Shown: piece by piece, positions 27,421 through 36,096 of the stretch
Layout of the letters: every line of letters starts with the position of its first letter
Numbering within the stretch: position 1 is the stretch's first letter
Source: Taklimakanibacter sp049323275
GTDB lineage: Bacteria > Pseudomonadota > Alphaproteobacteria > Rhizobiales > Aestuariivirgaceae
Direction: 5' to 3'
Assembly (NCBI GenBank): GCA_049323275.1
Contig: JBMOOM010000067.1
Coordinates: 9,716 to 73,715, forward strand
DNA length: 64,000 bases
Translations under genes and position numbers: made by a program
The notes under the pieces: generated by a model
Databases searched by the model: none
What the model saw: only the letters and a program-made list of their open reading frames with translations
What the model was told of the DNA's origin: nothing

Positions 27421-29316
27421 ATGGCGGAACTGGATGTGATCACCATTGGCCGGTCTTCCGTCGACCTCTATGGCCAGCAGATCGGCGCCAGGCTCGAGGA
27501 TATCGGCTCCTTCGCCAAGTCGGTCGGCGGCTGCCCCTCCAATATCGCCATCGGCACCGCCCGCCTCGGCCTCAGATCGGGCCTCGTCACAAGGGTGGGT
27601 GACGAGCAGATGGGCCGCTTCGTCAAGGAGCAGATGGCGCGCGAAGGCGTGTCGCTCGAAGGCATCGTCACCGACAGGGAGCGTCTGACCTCGCTCGTCC
27701 TGCTCTCGGTCGAGAACGACAAGACCTTCCCGCTCATCTTCTATCGCGAGAACTGCGCCGACAGCGCCCTGTCGGAAGCCGATATCGATGCCGAGTTCAT
27801 CCGCTCGAGCCGGGCCGTACTCGTCACCGGCACACATTTCGCGCGGGCGCAGAACAGCGCCGCGCAGCGCAAGGCGATCCGGATCGCCAAGGAGAATGAC
27901 GGCAAGGTCGTCTTCGACATCGACTACCGGCCCAATCTCTGGGGCCTCGCTGGCCATGCGGCGGGCGAGGAGCGCTACATCAAGTCCGACAAGGTCTCGG
28001 AAAGCCTGCAGACCATCCTGCCCGATTGCGACCTGATCGTCGGCACCGAGGAGGAGGTGCATATTGCCGGCGGCAGCGAGGACACGCTCGCGGCGCTGCG
28101 CAGGATACGCTCCCTCTCCACCGCGACGATCGTGCTGAAGCGCGGGCCGATGGGCTGCGTCGTTTATCCCGGCGCCATTCCGGACAGGATCGAGGACGGC
28201 ATCGTCGGCAAGGGCTTCCCGATCGAGGTCTATAATGTGCTGGGCGCCGGCGACAGCTTCATGTCGGGCTTCCTGCGCGGTTGGCTGAAGGGCGAGGATC
28301 ACGCGACCTCGGCGACCTGGGCCAATGCCTGCGGCGCCTTCGCGGTGTCGCGCCTCCTCTGCTCGCCCGAGATCCCGACCTGGGATGAGCTGCAGTATTT
28401 CCTGAAAGCGGGCAGTCCTCATCGCGCCTTGCGCAAGGACGAGGCGATCAACCACGTCCACTGGGCGACGACGCGGCGGCCGCAGGCGAAGAGCCTGCTG
28501 GCGCTGGCGATTGATCATAGAAAGCAGCTCGAGCAGGTCGCCGACACGCTCGGCGTCGCGCGCGAGCGCATCGCCGATTTCAAGCGCCTGGCGGTGAAAG
28601 CGACCGCGCGGATATCGAAGGGCGAAGAAGGCTTCGGTATGCTGCTCGACGACATTTATGGCCGCGAGGCGATGTTCGACGCGGCGAAGCACAATCTGTG
28701 GATCGCGCGTCCGCTCGAGGAGCCGGGCTCCCGGCCGCTGCGGTTCGAATTCACCCAGGATGTCGGCGCCCGCCTGATCGAATGGCCGGTGACCCATACG
28801 ATCAAATGCCTCGCTTTCTACCATCCCGACGACGACGCGGCGCTGAAGGACGAGCAGGCGCAGAAATTGAAGACCGTCTTCGAGGCGGCGCGCCGGGTCG
28901 GCCGCGAGCTGCTGGTCGAGATCATCTGCGGCAAGAACGGGCCGCTGGAAGAAAACACGGTCGCCCGCGCGTTGGACGAGATCTATGCGCTGGGCATCAA
29001 GCCCGACTGGTGGAAGCTCGAGCCGCAATCGACCGGCGCCGCCTGGAAGACGATCGGCGATGTCATCCGGCGCAATGATCCTTATTGCCGGGGCGTCGTG
29101 ATTCTGGGCCTGGAGGCGCCGGAAAGCGAACTCGCCAAGGGTTTCGAGGCGGCCGCCGGCCAGCCGGAGGTCAGGGGATTTGCCATCGGCCGCTCGATCT
29201 TCAATGATGCGGCGAAAGACTGGCTCGGCGGGCGCATCGGCGACGACCAGGCGGTCGCCGACATGGCCCAGCGTTTCGGCACGCTCGTCGATTTGTGGAA
29301 GAGGACGCATTCATGA
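27421..29316 (+). CDS. iolC: 5-Dehydro-2-deoxygluconokinase fused to DUF2090 aldolase-like domain
   Basis: This enzyme phosphorylates 5-dehydro-2-deoxygluconate in the inositol pathway. The 631-residue product has a PfkB kinase domain (about 1-335) with KSVGGCPSNIAIGTARLG and NVLGAGDSFMSGFLRG (about 272-287, catalytic Asp). A DUF2090 domain follows (about 340-630) with LLALAIDHRKQLEQVAD, VEIICGKNGPL and EIYALGIKPDWWKLEP, which is the likely DKGP aldolase (IolJ-like) half. The fused form is common in proteobacteria. The start at 27421 is chosen by alignment to family amino termini; the ribosome-binding site is weak. The stop overlaps iolD (ATGA). Confidence 0.9.
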   Translation: MAELDVITIGRSSVDLYGQQIGARLEDIGSFAKSVGGCPSNIAIGTARLGLRSGLVTRVGDEQMGRFVKEQMAREGVSLEGIVTDRERLTSLVLLSVENDKTFPLIFYRENCADSALSEADIDAEFIRSSRAVLVTGTHFARAQNSAAQRKAIRIAKENDGKVVFDIDYRPNLWGLAGHAAGEERYIKSDKVSESLQTILPDCDLIVGTEEEVHIAGGSEDTLAALRRIRSLSTATIVLKRGPMGCVVYPGAIPDRIEDGIVGKGFPIEVYNVLGAGDSFMSGFLRGWLKGEDHATSATWANACGAFAVSRLLCSPEIPTWDELQYFLKAGSPHRALRKDEAINHVHWATTRRPQAKSLLALAIDHRKQLEQVADTLGVARERIADFKRLAVKATARISKGEEGFGMLLDDIYGREAMFDAAKHNLWIARPLEEPGSRPLRFEFTQDVGARLIEWPVTHTIKCLAFYHPDDDAALKDEQAQKLKTVFEAARRVGRELLVEIICGKNGPLEENTVARALDEIYALGIKPDWWKLEPQSTGAAWKTIGDVIRRNDPYCRGVVILGLEAPESELAKGFEAAAGQPEVRGFAIGRSIFNDAAKDWLGGRIGDDQAVADMAQRFGTLVDLWKRTHS

Positions 29317-31160
29317 CCAAGACCATCCGCCTCACCATGGCCCAGGCGCTGGCGCGCTTCCTCACCCGCCAGATGACCGTGATCGACGGCCAGAAAGTTC
29401 CGCTCTTTGCCGGCGTATGGGCCATTTTCGGCCATGGCAATGTCGCCGGCATGGGCGAGGCGCTGTATGGCGTGAAGAACGAATTGCCGACCTATCGCGC
29501 CCACAATGAGCAGGCGATGGCGCATTCCGCCATCGCCTTCGCCAAGGCGACGCGCCGGCGCCGCATGATGGCCTGCACCACATCGATCGGCCCCGGCGCC
29601 CTCAATATGGTAACGGCGGCGGCCGTCGCCCATGTCGACCGCCTGCCGGTGCTGTTCCTGCCGGGCGACATCTTCGCCAACCGCAAGCCCGACCCGGTGC
29701 TGCAGCAGGTGGAGAATTTCGGCGACGGCACCGCATCGGCCAATGACTGCTTCCGTCCCGTCTCGCGGTATTTCGACCGCATCGCCCGCCCCGAGCAGCT
29801 GATCCCGGCGCTCCATCGCGCCATGGAAGTTCTGACCGATCCGGCCGAGTGTGGCCCGGTGACATTGGCGCTCTGCCAGGACGTGCAGGCGGAAGCCTTC
29901 GACTATCCGGAAAGCTTCTTCGCCGAGACGCTGTGGACGGCGCGCCGCATCCGCCCGGACGAAAACGAGCTGGCCCGGGCGGTGGCGACATTGCGGGAGG
30001 CGAAGAAGCCGGTGATCATCGCCGGCGGCGGCGTGCTTTATTCGGAAGCCTCCACCGCTCTGGCGGGCTTCGCCGAGCGCCATGGCATTCCGGTCGCCGA
30101 GACGCAGGCCGGCAAGTCCTCTTTGCCCTTCGCCAATCCGCTCAATATGGGCGCCATCGGCGTCACCGGCACGTCGGCGTCCAATCGACTGGCCGAAGAG
30201 GCCGATGTGATCCTGGCGGTCGGCACCCGCCTGCAGGATTTCACCACCGGCTCCTGGGCGCTGTTCAAGAATGACGGCAAGACGATCATCGGCCTCAACA
30301 CGCAGGTCTTCGATGCCGGCAAGCATCGCGCCTTGCCGCTGATCGCCGATGCGCGTGTCGGGCTCGAGGAGTTGTCCGCCAATCTCGGCGGCTACAAGGC
30401 GCCCGCCGCCTGGACGAAATCGGCGCAGGATGGTTTCAAGGCCTGGATGAAGGAGGCCGATGCGGTGACGGCCGCCACCAATGCGCTTCCTTCCGACGCG
30501 CAGGTGATCGGCGCGGTGCAGCGCGCTCTCGGCCGCGACATCTCGCTGCTCTGCGCCGCAGGCGGCCTGCCCGGCGAATTGCACAAGCTGTGGCAGGCGA
30601 GCACGCCGTCTTCCTATCATCTCGAATATGGCTTCTCCTGCATGGGCTATGAGATCGCCGGCGGCCTCGGCTTGAAGATGGCGCAGCCCGAGCGCGAGGT
30701 CGTCGTGATGGTGGGCGACGGCTCCTATCTCATGCTTAATTCGGAAGTGGCGACCTCGGTGATGATGGGCCTCAAGCTCACCATCGTGCTGCTCGACAAC
30801 CGGGGCTATGGCTGCATCACCAGACTGCAGAAGGCGACCGGCGGCGCCCGCTTCAACAACCTGCTCGCCGACAGCGTGCATGAGGTTTTGCCTGAGATCG
30901 ATTTCGCCGGCCATGCGCGGAGCATGGGCGCCCTCACCGAGAAGGTGGATTCCATCGCCGATCTCGAAGCGGCATTGAAGGCGGCCAAGGCCAACAAGCG
31001 CACCACGGTGATCGTCATCGACACCGATCCGTGGATCTCGACCGAGGCCGGCGGCCATTGGTGGGACGTGGCGGTGCCGGAAGTGTCGGCGCGGAAGGAA
31101 GTGGATGCGGCGCGCAAGAAATACGAGACGGCGATCAAGCAGCAGCGGATCGGGGATTGA
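29313..31160 (+). CDS. iolD: 3D-(3,5/4)-trihydroxycyclohexane-1,2-dione hydrolase
   Basis: This thiamine-diphosphate enzyme opens the cyclitol ring to 5-deoxy-D-glucuronate. The 615-residue protein has the three ThDP-enzyme domains: an amino-terminal PYR domain with the activating Glu in AHNEQAMAHSAIAFAKA (about 63), a central domain (IIAGGGVLYSEASTALAGFAE) and the PP domain with GDGSYLMLNSEVATS ... LLDN (about 468-496, metal and cofactor site). The ATG at 29313 overlaps the iolC stop by four bases. A family 1 repeat separates it from iolE. Confidence 0.93.
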   Translation: MTKTIRLTMAQALARFLTRQMTVIDGQKVPLFAGVWAIFGHGNVAGMGEALYGVKNELPTYRAHNEQAMAHSAIAFAKATRRRRMMACTTSIGPGALNMVTAAAVAHVDRLPVLFLPGDIFANRKPDPVLQQVENFGDGTASANDCFRPVSRYFDRIARPEQLIPALHRAMEVLTDPAECGPVTLALCQDVQAEAFDYPESFFAETLWTARRIRPDENELARAVATLREAKKPVIIAGGGVLYSEASTALAGFAERHGIPVAETQAGKSSLPFANPLNMGAIGVTGTSASNRLAEEADVILAVGTRLQDFTTGSWALFKNDGKTIIGLNTQVFDAGKHRALPLIADARVGLEELSANLGGYKAPAAWTKSAQDGFKAWMKEADAVTAATNALPSDAQVIGAVQRALGRDISLLCAAGGLPGELHKLWQASTPSSYHLEYGFSCMGYEIAGGLGLKMAQPEREVVVMVGDGSYLMLNSEVATSVMMGLKLTIVLLDNRGYGCITRLQKATGGARFNNLLADSVHEVLPEIDFAGHARSMGALTEKVDSIADLEAALKAAKANKRTTVIVIDTDPWISTEAGGHWWDVAVPEVSARKEVDAARKKYETAIKQQRIGD

Positions 31161-31182
31161 GATGCCCGCCCTGCCCCCATTA

Positions 31183-31285
31183 CCGTCATCCCGGCGAAGG
31201 GCGGGATCCAATGAGGTCTTTCAATGCGGGCGGCACTTGCCGGTCTGCACGAGTTTAGTGGGTCCCGGCTTTCGCCGGGATGACG
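31183..31285. repeat. Palindromic doublet repeat, family 1, copy 2
   Basis: Inverted arms begin GTCATCCCGGCGAAGG at about 31185 and end CTTTCGCCGGGATGAC at about 31284, with about 40 bases between. It is inserted within the iolD-iolE gap of a co-directional operon, where it could modulate read-through or message stability. Confidence 0.78.
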
Positions 31286-31308
31286 ATTTAATTTAGGAGG
31301 TATTGAAA

Positions 31309-32193
31309 ATGGCAATCCGCATCGGCGCCAATCCGATCGGCTGGTCGAATGACGACATGCAGGAGCTGGGCGGCTGGATACCGCTCGAGCAATGCCTGAG
31401 CGAGGCGAAGGGCGCGGGGTTCGTCGGCATGGAGCTCGGCAACAAATTTCCGCGTGAAGCATCGAAGCTGCGACCGATCCTCGACAAATACGGCCATGCG
31501 CTGATCGGCGGATGGCATTCGATCTTCCTGATCGAACGCGACGCCGAGACCGAATTCGCCGAGGCGGCGCATCACCGCAAACTGCTGAAGGACATGGGCA
31601 CTCCTGTCTTCATCGTGGCGGAATGCACCCGCACCATCCATGGCGACAAGTCGAAGCCCTTGTCGACGCGGCCCAAGATGAGCGAAGCCGAATGGAAGCG
31701 CTTCACCGAGAGGCTGACGAAGCTCGCCGAGCTTCTGCGCCAGGAGGGCTTCCAGCTCGTCTATCATCACCATATGGGCACCGTGGTGCAGACTGAGGAA
31801 GAGATCGACCGGCTGATGAAAGACACGGGCGACGCGGTGCATCTCCTGCTCGATACCGGCCATGCCACCTGGGGCGGCGCCGATCCCGCCCTACTGGCGC
31901 GCAAATACCGCAAGCGCATCAGCCATGTTCATTGCAAGGACGTGCGTGCCGCGGTGCGAAAGGAATCCGAGGCCAAGGACTGGTCCTTCCTCGATTCGGT
32001 CATCGCCGGCGTCTATACGGTGCCGGGCGACGGCATGGTGGATTATGTCGCGGTGTTCAAGGAACTGCCCGGCTATTCCGGCTGGGTCGTCGTCGAAGCC
32101 GAGCAGGACCCGAAGAAAGCCGAGCCGGCGAAATATGCCAAGCTCGGCTATGACAATCTGGTCCGCTTCCTTAAAGCAGGCGGGCTCACCTGA
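31309..32193 (+). CDS. iolE: 2-Keto-myo-inositol dehydratase
   Basis: This enzyme dehydrates scyllo-inosose to the trione/dione substrate of IolD. The 294-residue TIM-barrel protein (xylose isomerase-like fold) starts MAIRIGANPIGWSNDDMQELGG, the usual IolE opening. It carries VYHHHMGTVVQTEEEIDRLM, LLLDTGHATWGG, HVHCKDVR and WVVVEAEQDP, which hold the metal-binding Glu, Asp and His residues. The ATG at 31309 has a strong AGGAGG 8 bases upstream; a TTG six bases earlier is too close. The stop overlaps the iolB start. Confidence 0.93.
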   Translation: MAIRIGANPIGWSNDDMQELGGWIPLEQCLSEAKGAGFVGMELGNKFPREASKLRPILDKYGHALIGGWHSIFLIERDAETEFAEAAHHRKLLKDMGTPVFIVAECTRTIHGDKSKPLSTRPKMSEAEWKRFTERLTKLAELLRQEGFQLVYHHHMGTVVQTEEEIDRLMKDTGDAVHLLLDTGHATWGGADPALLARKYRKRISHVHCKDVRAAVRKESEAKDWSFLDSVIAGVYTVPGDGMVDYVAVFKELPGYSGWVVVEAEQDPKKAEPAKYAKLGYDNLVRFLKAGGLT

Positions 32194-32987
32194 TGTCGAA
32201 ACTGCTGCTCAAGCACAGATCAGGCGAAGGCCGCATCCAGCATGTGACGCCGGAAAGCGCCGGCTGGACCTATGTCGGCTTCGATGTGTGGAAGCTGGAC
32301 AAGGGCCAGTCGGCCAAAGGCGACAGCAACGATCGCGAGACCTGCCTGGTCTTCATCACCGGCAAGGGCCGCGTCACCGTCGACCGCAAGGAGCTGGGCC
32401 TTCTCGGCGAGCGCATGTCGCCCTTCGAGGGCAAGCCCTGGTCGGTCTATGTGCCGGCGGGAGCGGCCTGGAGCATCACCGCCGAAACGCCGCTCGAGCT
32501 CGGCGTGTGCACGGCCCCCGGCACCGGCAAATTGCCGGTCCGCGTGATCGCGCCGGACAGTCTCGGCCAGGAGACGCGCGGCAAGGGCACCAATGTCCGC
32601 TATGTCACCAACATCCTGCCCGAGACCGAGCCCGCGGAAAGCCTGCTGGTGGTGGAGGTCATCACGCCGGGCGGCCATACCTCCTCCTATCCGCCGCACA
32701 AGCACGACCAGGACGACCTGCCGCGCGAGTCGCTGCTCGAGGAGACCTATTATCACCGCTTCAACCCGCCCCAGGGCTTCGGCTTCCAGCGCGTCTATAC
32801 CGACGACCGCTCGCTCGACGAGGCGATGGCGATCGAGGACGGCGACGTGACCCTGGTGCCCAAGGGATACCACCCTTGCGCCGCCACCCATGGCTACGAT
32901 CTTTATTATCTCAACGTGATGGCGGGACCGAAGCGCACCTGGAAATTCCACAATGCCAAGGAGCATGAGTGGCTCATCGCCAGGTGA
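32193..32987 (+). CDS. iolB: 5-Deoxy-glucuronate isomerase
   Basis: This enzyme converts 5-deoxy-glucuronate to 5-dehydro-2-deoxygluconate, the IolC substrate. The 264-residue bicupin protein has the metal site GGHTSSYPPHKHDQDD (about 163-178), LEETYYHRFNPPQGFGFQRVYT and YHPCAATHGYDLYYLNVMAG, all typical of IolB. It overlaps iolE by one base (TGATG). Its last 14 bases overlap the end of the convergent HAD gene. IolA, which would finish the pathway, is not in the window. Confidence 0.94.
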   Translation: MSKLLLKHRSGEGRIQHVTPESAGWTYVGFDVWKLDKGQSAKGDSNDRETCLVFITGKGRVTVDRKELGLLGERMSPFEGKPWSVYVPAGAAWSITAETPLELGVCTAPGTGKLPVRVIAPDSLGQETRGKGTNVRYVTNILPETEPAESLLVVEVITPGGHTSSYPPHKHDQDDLPRESLLEETYYHRFNPPQGFGFQRVYTDDRSLDEAMAIEDGDVTLVPKGYHPCAATHGYDLYYLNVMAGPKRTWKFHNAKEHEWLIAR

Positions 32988-33747
32988 AGTGCTCCATCAG
33001 ATAATCGGGCTCGGGCTCGAAGTCGGTCTGGCCTTCCGACACGCCGGTGCGGATGAGAAGTGTCGAGAGACCGGCGCCGCGCCCGCCGGCGACATCATGC
33101 TCGGCGCTGTCGCCGATGCACAGCACGCGTTGCGGCCTGCCGATCCGGCGCAGCGCATAGTCATAGATCTCGCGATGCGGCTTGCCGATCCAGCGCACCT
33201 TGCCGCCCTGGCTCTCATAAAGCGCTGCAATGGCGCCGGGCGCCGGATGAAGGCCTGACGGGGTGATCATCCATTTGTCGGGATTGCAGCAGATGGCGGG
33301 CGCGGTGACGCCTTTCAGCTGCCGGCCATATTCCTCGAGCGAAACCCTGGGCGCATCGGAACCCAGAATGAGAAGGATATCGGCATCCTCGGGCCTCGCG
33401 ACGAGATCGAACATGTCGAAGCCGTAATCGTCGCCTTGCCGGCCGATGATGAAAGCTCTCTTTGCTGTGGAGCCGCGCAGCAGATCGTAAGCGACCTCGC
33501 CCGAGCTCACCGCATCGACAAAGTGATCGCGCGGGATGCCCATCTGCGTGAGGCGCGCCACATTGGGCGCCGCCCGCTTGGCGGAGTTGGTCATGACCGC
33601 GACGGGAATGCCGAGCGCCTTCAATTCGGCGAGGACGCCGAGGCTGCCCGGATAGAGCTTGCCGCCATCATGCAGCACGCCGAACTGGTCGATCAGCATG
33701 CCGTCATACTGGCCGGCGATGTCGGCCAGGCCGTTAATAGGGATCAT
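32974..33747 (-). CDS. HAD-superfamily class IIA hydrolase (TIGR01459-like)
   Basis: The 257-residue protein resembles NagD/AraL-type sugar-phosphate phosphatases. Motif I reads YDGMLIDQFGVLHDGG; the nucleophile Asp is present, but the usual second Asp (DxD) is Phe. Motif II is VMTNSAKRA, Lys is in WIGKPHREIYDYAL, and the acidic motif is CIGDSAEHDVAGGRGAG. The class IIA cap lies between. The start at 33747 lets it overlap the upstream kinase by 14 bases. In Bacillus subtilis the related araL sits in one operon with araM, and an AraM-like dehydrogenase is encoded here 5 kb upstream on the same strand. It may clear dead-end sugar phosphates. Confidence 0.78.
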   Translation of the reverse strand: MIPINGLADIAGQYDGMLIDQFGVLHDGGKLYPGSLGVLAELKALGIPVAVMTNSAKRAAPNVARLTQMGIPRDHFVDAVSSGEVAYDLLRGSTAKRAFIIGRQGDDYGFDMFDLVARPEDADILLILGSDAPRVSLEEYGRQLKGVTAPAICCNPDKWMITPSGLHPAPGAIAALYESQGGKVRWIGKPHREIYDYALRRIGRPQRVLCIGDSAEHDVAGGRGAGLSTLLIRTGVSEGQTDFEPEPDYLMEHFTWR

Positions 33748-35014
33748 GACCCAGCCCCCGCCAGGCGAGACGCGCCGTGCCGACCGCGGCATGCTCGCTG
33801 CGCGGCGTTTCATTGGTGATCTTGAGAAGCCTTTCCCGGATGCGTGTCCAGCCTTCATTGGCCGCACCACCCCCCACCGTGCGAAGCGTCTTGAGCGGTG
33901 TCGCCCCAAGCTCGGCGAGCCGGCGATAGGCCAGAGCCTCGACGCCCGCTATGCCTTCGAGCAGGGACTGAAAGAACAGCCGCTCGTCATCGGGCCGGGG
34001 CGTCACCCGCGAGTCCATTTTCGGATCATTGATCGGGAAACGCTCGCCGGGCTTGGGCAGCGGATAATAATCGAGACCGGTCGGAAGATTGGGATCGATC
34101 AGGGGCGTGAGCCGCACGATGTCCTCTCGGCTGAGATACGCGGCGAGCGCGGCGCCGCCGGTATTGGAGGCGCCGCCCGCCAGCCACTGATCGCCGATGC
34201 GATGACTGTAGATGCCGTATTGGGGCGCGAAGACCGGCTTATCCGAGAGCAGCTTCAGCGTCAGGGTCGTGCCGAGCGAGGTGACGCCGTCACCCGGATC
34301 GCGCGCGCCGCTCGCCAGGAAGGCGGCACAGCCATCGGTCGTGCCGGCGATGATGGCGACGCCGGCGGGCAGGCTGTAGCGATCGGCGATGGCGGGCAGG
34401 ATGGTGCCGGTGCGCGCGCCTGCCGCCACGACTTGCGGCAGGAGATCCGATGCGAGGCCGGTCTCGGCGATCCAGGCGGGCCATTGCCGCTGAACCGGAT
34501 CGTATCCCGTCTTGAGCGCATTGTTCTCATCGCTGACATCGAAGCGGCCGGAGAAGCGGCCCGAAAGCCAGTCGGCCTGATGCAGGATGCGGATCGGCTT
34601 GATCGTCGCCTGCATTTCGAGCGCCCGCGCCAGAGGCGACGAGCCGCCGCGCGCCGCGGTTTCCTGCGGCGCCACCTGCATCACCGGATCGAGATATTTC
34701 TGGTCGGCCACGTCGTTGTACATGGAGGCGAGGCCGGCGGGCGTGCCTTCGACATCGATCGGCACGATGGTGCCCGATGTGCCGTCGATCGAGAGCGCAA
34801 GAACCCGGTGCGCCTTGAACTCACCCCTCAGCGCCAGCAGCACCTCGTCCATCGCCGCCGCCCAGACATGCGCATCCTGCCACAGGCGGCCGAAGCTCTG
34901 CTGCGGCAGCATCATCGCGGTCTGGCGCATGGCGAGGATCTCGCCGTCGCGATCGAGCAGCACGGCGCGCAGGCCGGAAGTTCCGATATCAATGCCGAGG
35001 ACCGCGTCGCTCAT
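33734..35014 (-). CDS. FGGY-family carbohydrate kinase, D-ribulokinase/xylulokinase-like
   Basis: The 426-residue protein is shorter than typical xylulokinases (about 480-500) and resembles the compact D-ribulose kinase group. The phosphate-1 motif is VLGIDIGTSGLRAVLLD at about 5-21. IAGTTDGCAAFLASGA, TSLGTTLTLKLLS and LRTVGGGAANEGW give the second half of the ATPase fold. The ATG at 35014 overlaps the regulator stop (TGATG); a GTG one codon earlier is possible. Linked to a SorC regulator, RpiB and a HAD, it probably phosphorylates a ketopentose or related ketose. Confidence 0.8.
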   Translation of the reverse strand: MSDAVLGIDIGTSGLRAVLLDRDGEILAMRQTAMMLPQQSFGRLWQDAHVWAAAMDEVLLALRGEFKAHRVLALSIDGTSGTIVPIDVEGTPAGLASMYNDVADQKYLDPVMQVAPQETAARGGSSPLARALEMQATIKPIRILHQADWLSGRFSGRFDVSDENNALKTGYDPVQRQWPAWIAETGLASDLLPQVVAAGARTGTILPAIADRYSLPAGVAIIAGTTDGCAAFLASGARDPGDGVTSLGTTLTLKLLSDKPVFAPQYGIYSHRIGDQWLAGGASNTGGAALAAYLSREDIVRLTPLIDPNLPTGLDYYPLPKPGERFPINDPKMDSRVTPRPDDERLFFQSLLEGIAGVEALAYRRLAELGATPLKTLRTVGGGAANEGWTRIRERLLKITNETPRSEHAAVGTARLAWRGLGHDPY

Positions 35015-35985
35015 CACGTCACCCGATCTGAAGTTGCGAGAATGCCGGACGCCGTCGCCTCATCGGTGATCAAGATATCGACCATGCCGCCTTCGAGCGC
35101 GCCATGCAGGACCTCGACCTTGTCGGCGCCGCCTGACGCCACGATGACACAGGGCACCGATTTGAGCTCGAGCGGCGACAGGCCGACGGCCCGCTTGTTC
35201 AGGGGATGATCGACGAGACGGCCATGGACATCCAGCCAATGGGCGCAGAGGTCACCGACGGCGCCCGCCTCCTTCAGCGACCTGGCATCGGCGGCGCTGA
35301 TGAGATCGACATGATGGATGGTGCTGTCGGCGGCGAGACCGCCCGCCGACACGAGGACGAGATCCACCTTGCGCAGACGCTCATACACATCCTTGATCAT
35401 CGGCTGCTGGGCGAGGAGATCACGTGTCGCTTCCGAATCGGCGAGCGCCGGAGCGGCGACATAATAGCACTGCGCATCGATGAGATCGGCGAGATGCGAG
35501 GCCGTCTCATGCGGATTGACGGCGGCGCCGCGCGTCAGGCCGCCCATCAGCGACACGACGGAAACGCGGCGCAAGGGCCGTCGCGGCACCGAACGCAGGC
35601 TGAGCCGCAAGGTGCGGCCCCAGCCGACGCCGACCGACATGCCGTCCTTGAGCCGTTCGGCCAGAGCATTGCCGGCGGCGGCGCCGATCACATGCCGGAT
35701 CAAGGCCGGGTCGGGCGGGGTCGGCACGATGATCGCCTGATCGATCCTGAAGCGGTCCCTGATGCGGTTCTCGAGCTCGATGCAGTCGGCGAGGCGGCCG
35801 GTGATGCGGATTTGCACCATGCCCTGCTCGCGCGCCTGGGCGAGCAGGCGGTTGACGCGGATGCGATTGATGCCGAGCTTCTTGCCGATCTGCGCCTGAG
35901 TGAGGCCGGCGACGAAATAAAGCCATGCGGCGCGGGTCGCGAGCTGCTCGTCGCGATCCAGCGCGTGATCAGGAAAAGTGGACAC
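35014..35985 (-). CDS. SorC/DeoR-type sugar-binding transcription regulator
   Basis: The 323-residue protein has an amino-terminal helix-turn-helix (ATRAAWLYFVAGLTQAQIGKKLGINRIRVNRLLAQAREQG, about 16-56) and a SorC effector domain (about 65-315; SVGVGWGRTLRLSL, VSLMGGLTRGAAVNPHETASHLA, VLVSAGGLAADSTIHH, VASGGADKV). It probably binds a phosphorylated sugar and controls the surrounding polyol genes. The start is GTG at 35985, inside an inverted repeat of a type seen between rhizobial genes, so the first few residues may come from that repeat. Another dyad lies just upstream. Confidence 0.85.
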   Translation of the reverse strand: MSTFPDHALDRDEQLATRAAWLYFVAGLTQAQIGKKLGINRIRVNRLLAQAREQGMVQIRITGRLADCIELENRIRDRFRIDQAIIVPTPPDPALIRHVIGAAAGNALAERLKDGMSVGVGWGRTLRLSLRSVPRRPLRRVSVVSLMGGLTRGAAVNPHETASHLADLIDAQCYYVAAPALADSEATRDLLAQQPMIKDVYERLRKVDLVLVSAGGLAADSTIHHVDLISAADARSLKEAGAVGDLCAHWLDVHGRLVDHPLNKRAVGLSPLELKSVPCVIVASGGADKVEVLHGALEGGMVDILITDEATASGILATSDRVT

Positions 35986-36008
35986 CGGTTTTCCGTCCGA
36001 TCACGCGC
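35961..36008. repeat. Dyad over the SorC regulator start
   Basis: GCGCGTGATC at 35961-35970 and GATCACGCGC at 35999-36008 form perfect 10-base arms. Inside them GGAAAA (35972) faces TTTTCC (35989). The core resembles the interspersed AAAAGTGG...ACCGGTTTTCC sequences of Rhizobiales. The regulator GTG start codon lies in the centre. Confidence 0.55.
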
Positions 36009-36022
36009 CAAATCAAGATTGC

Positions 36023-36070
36023 GATCACGTTCATCACTTCAGGCCATGTAGGCCTGAAGTGATCGTGATC
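36023..36070. promoter_or_regulatory. Extended dyad between rpiB and the SorC gene
   Basis: ATCACTTCAGGCC (36033-36045) and GGCCTGAAGTGAT (36051-36063) form a perfect 13-base-pair stem around ATGTA. GATCACG (36023-36029) and CGTGATC (36064-36070) extend it with a three-base bulge. It may terminate rpiB transcription, bind the SorC protein, or both; there is no T-run, which favours an operator or a repeat remnant. Confidence 0.55.
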
Positions 36071-36096
36071 TACCAGAACCAGCATGGACTCGTCGT

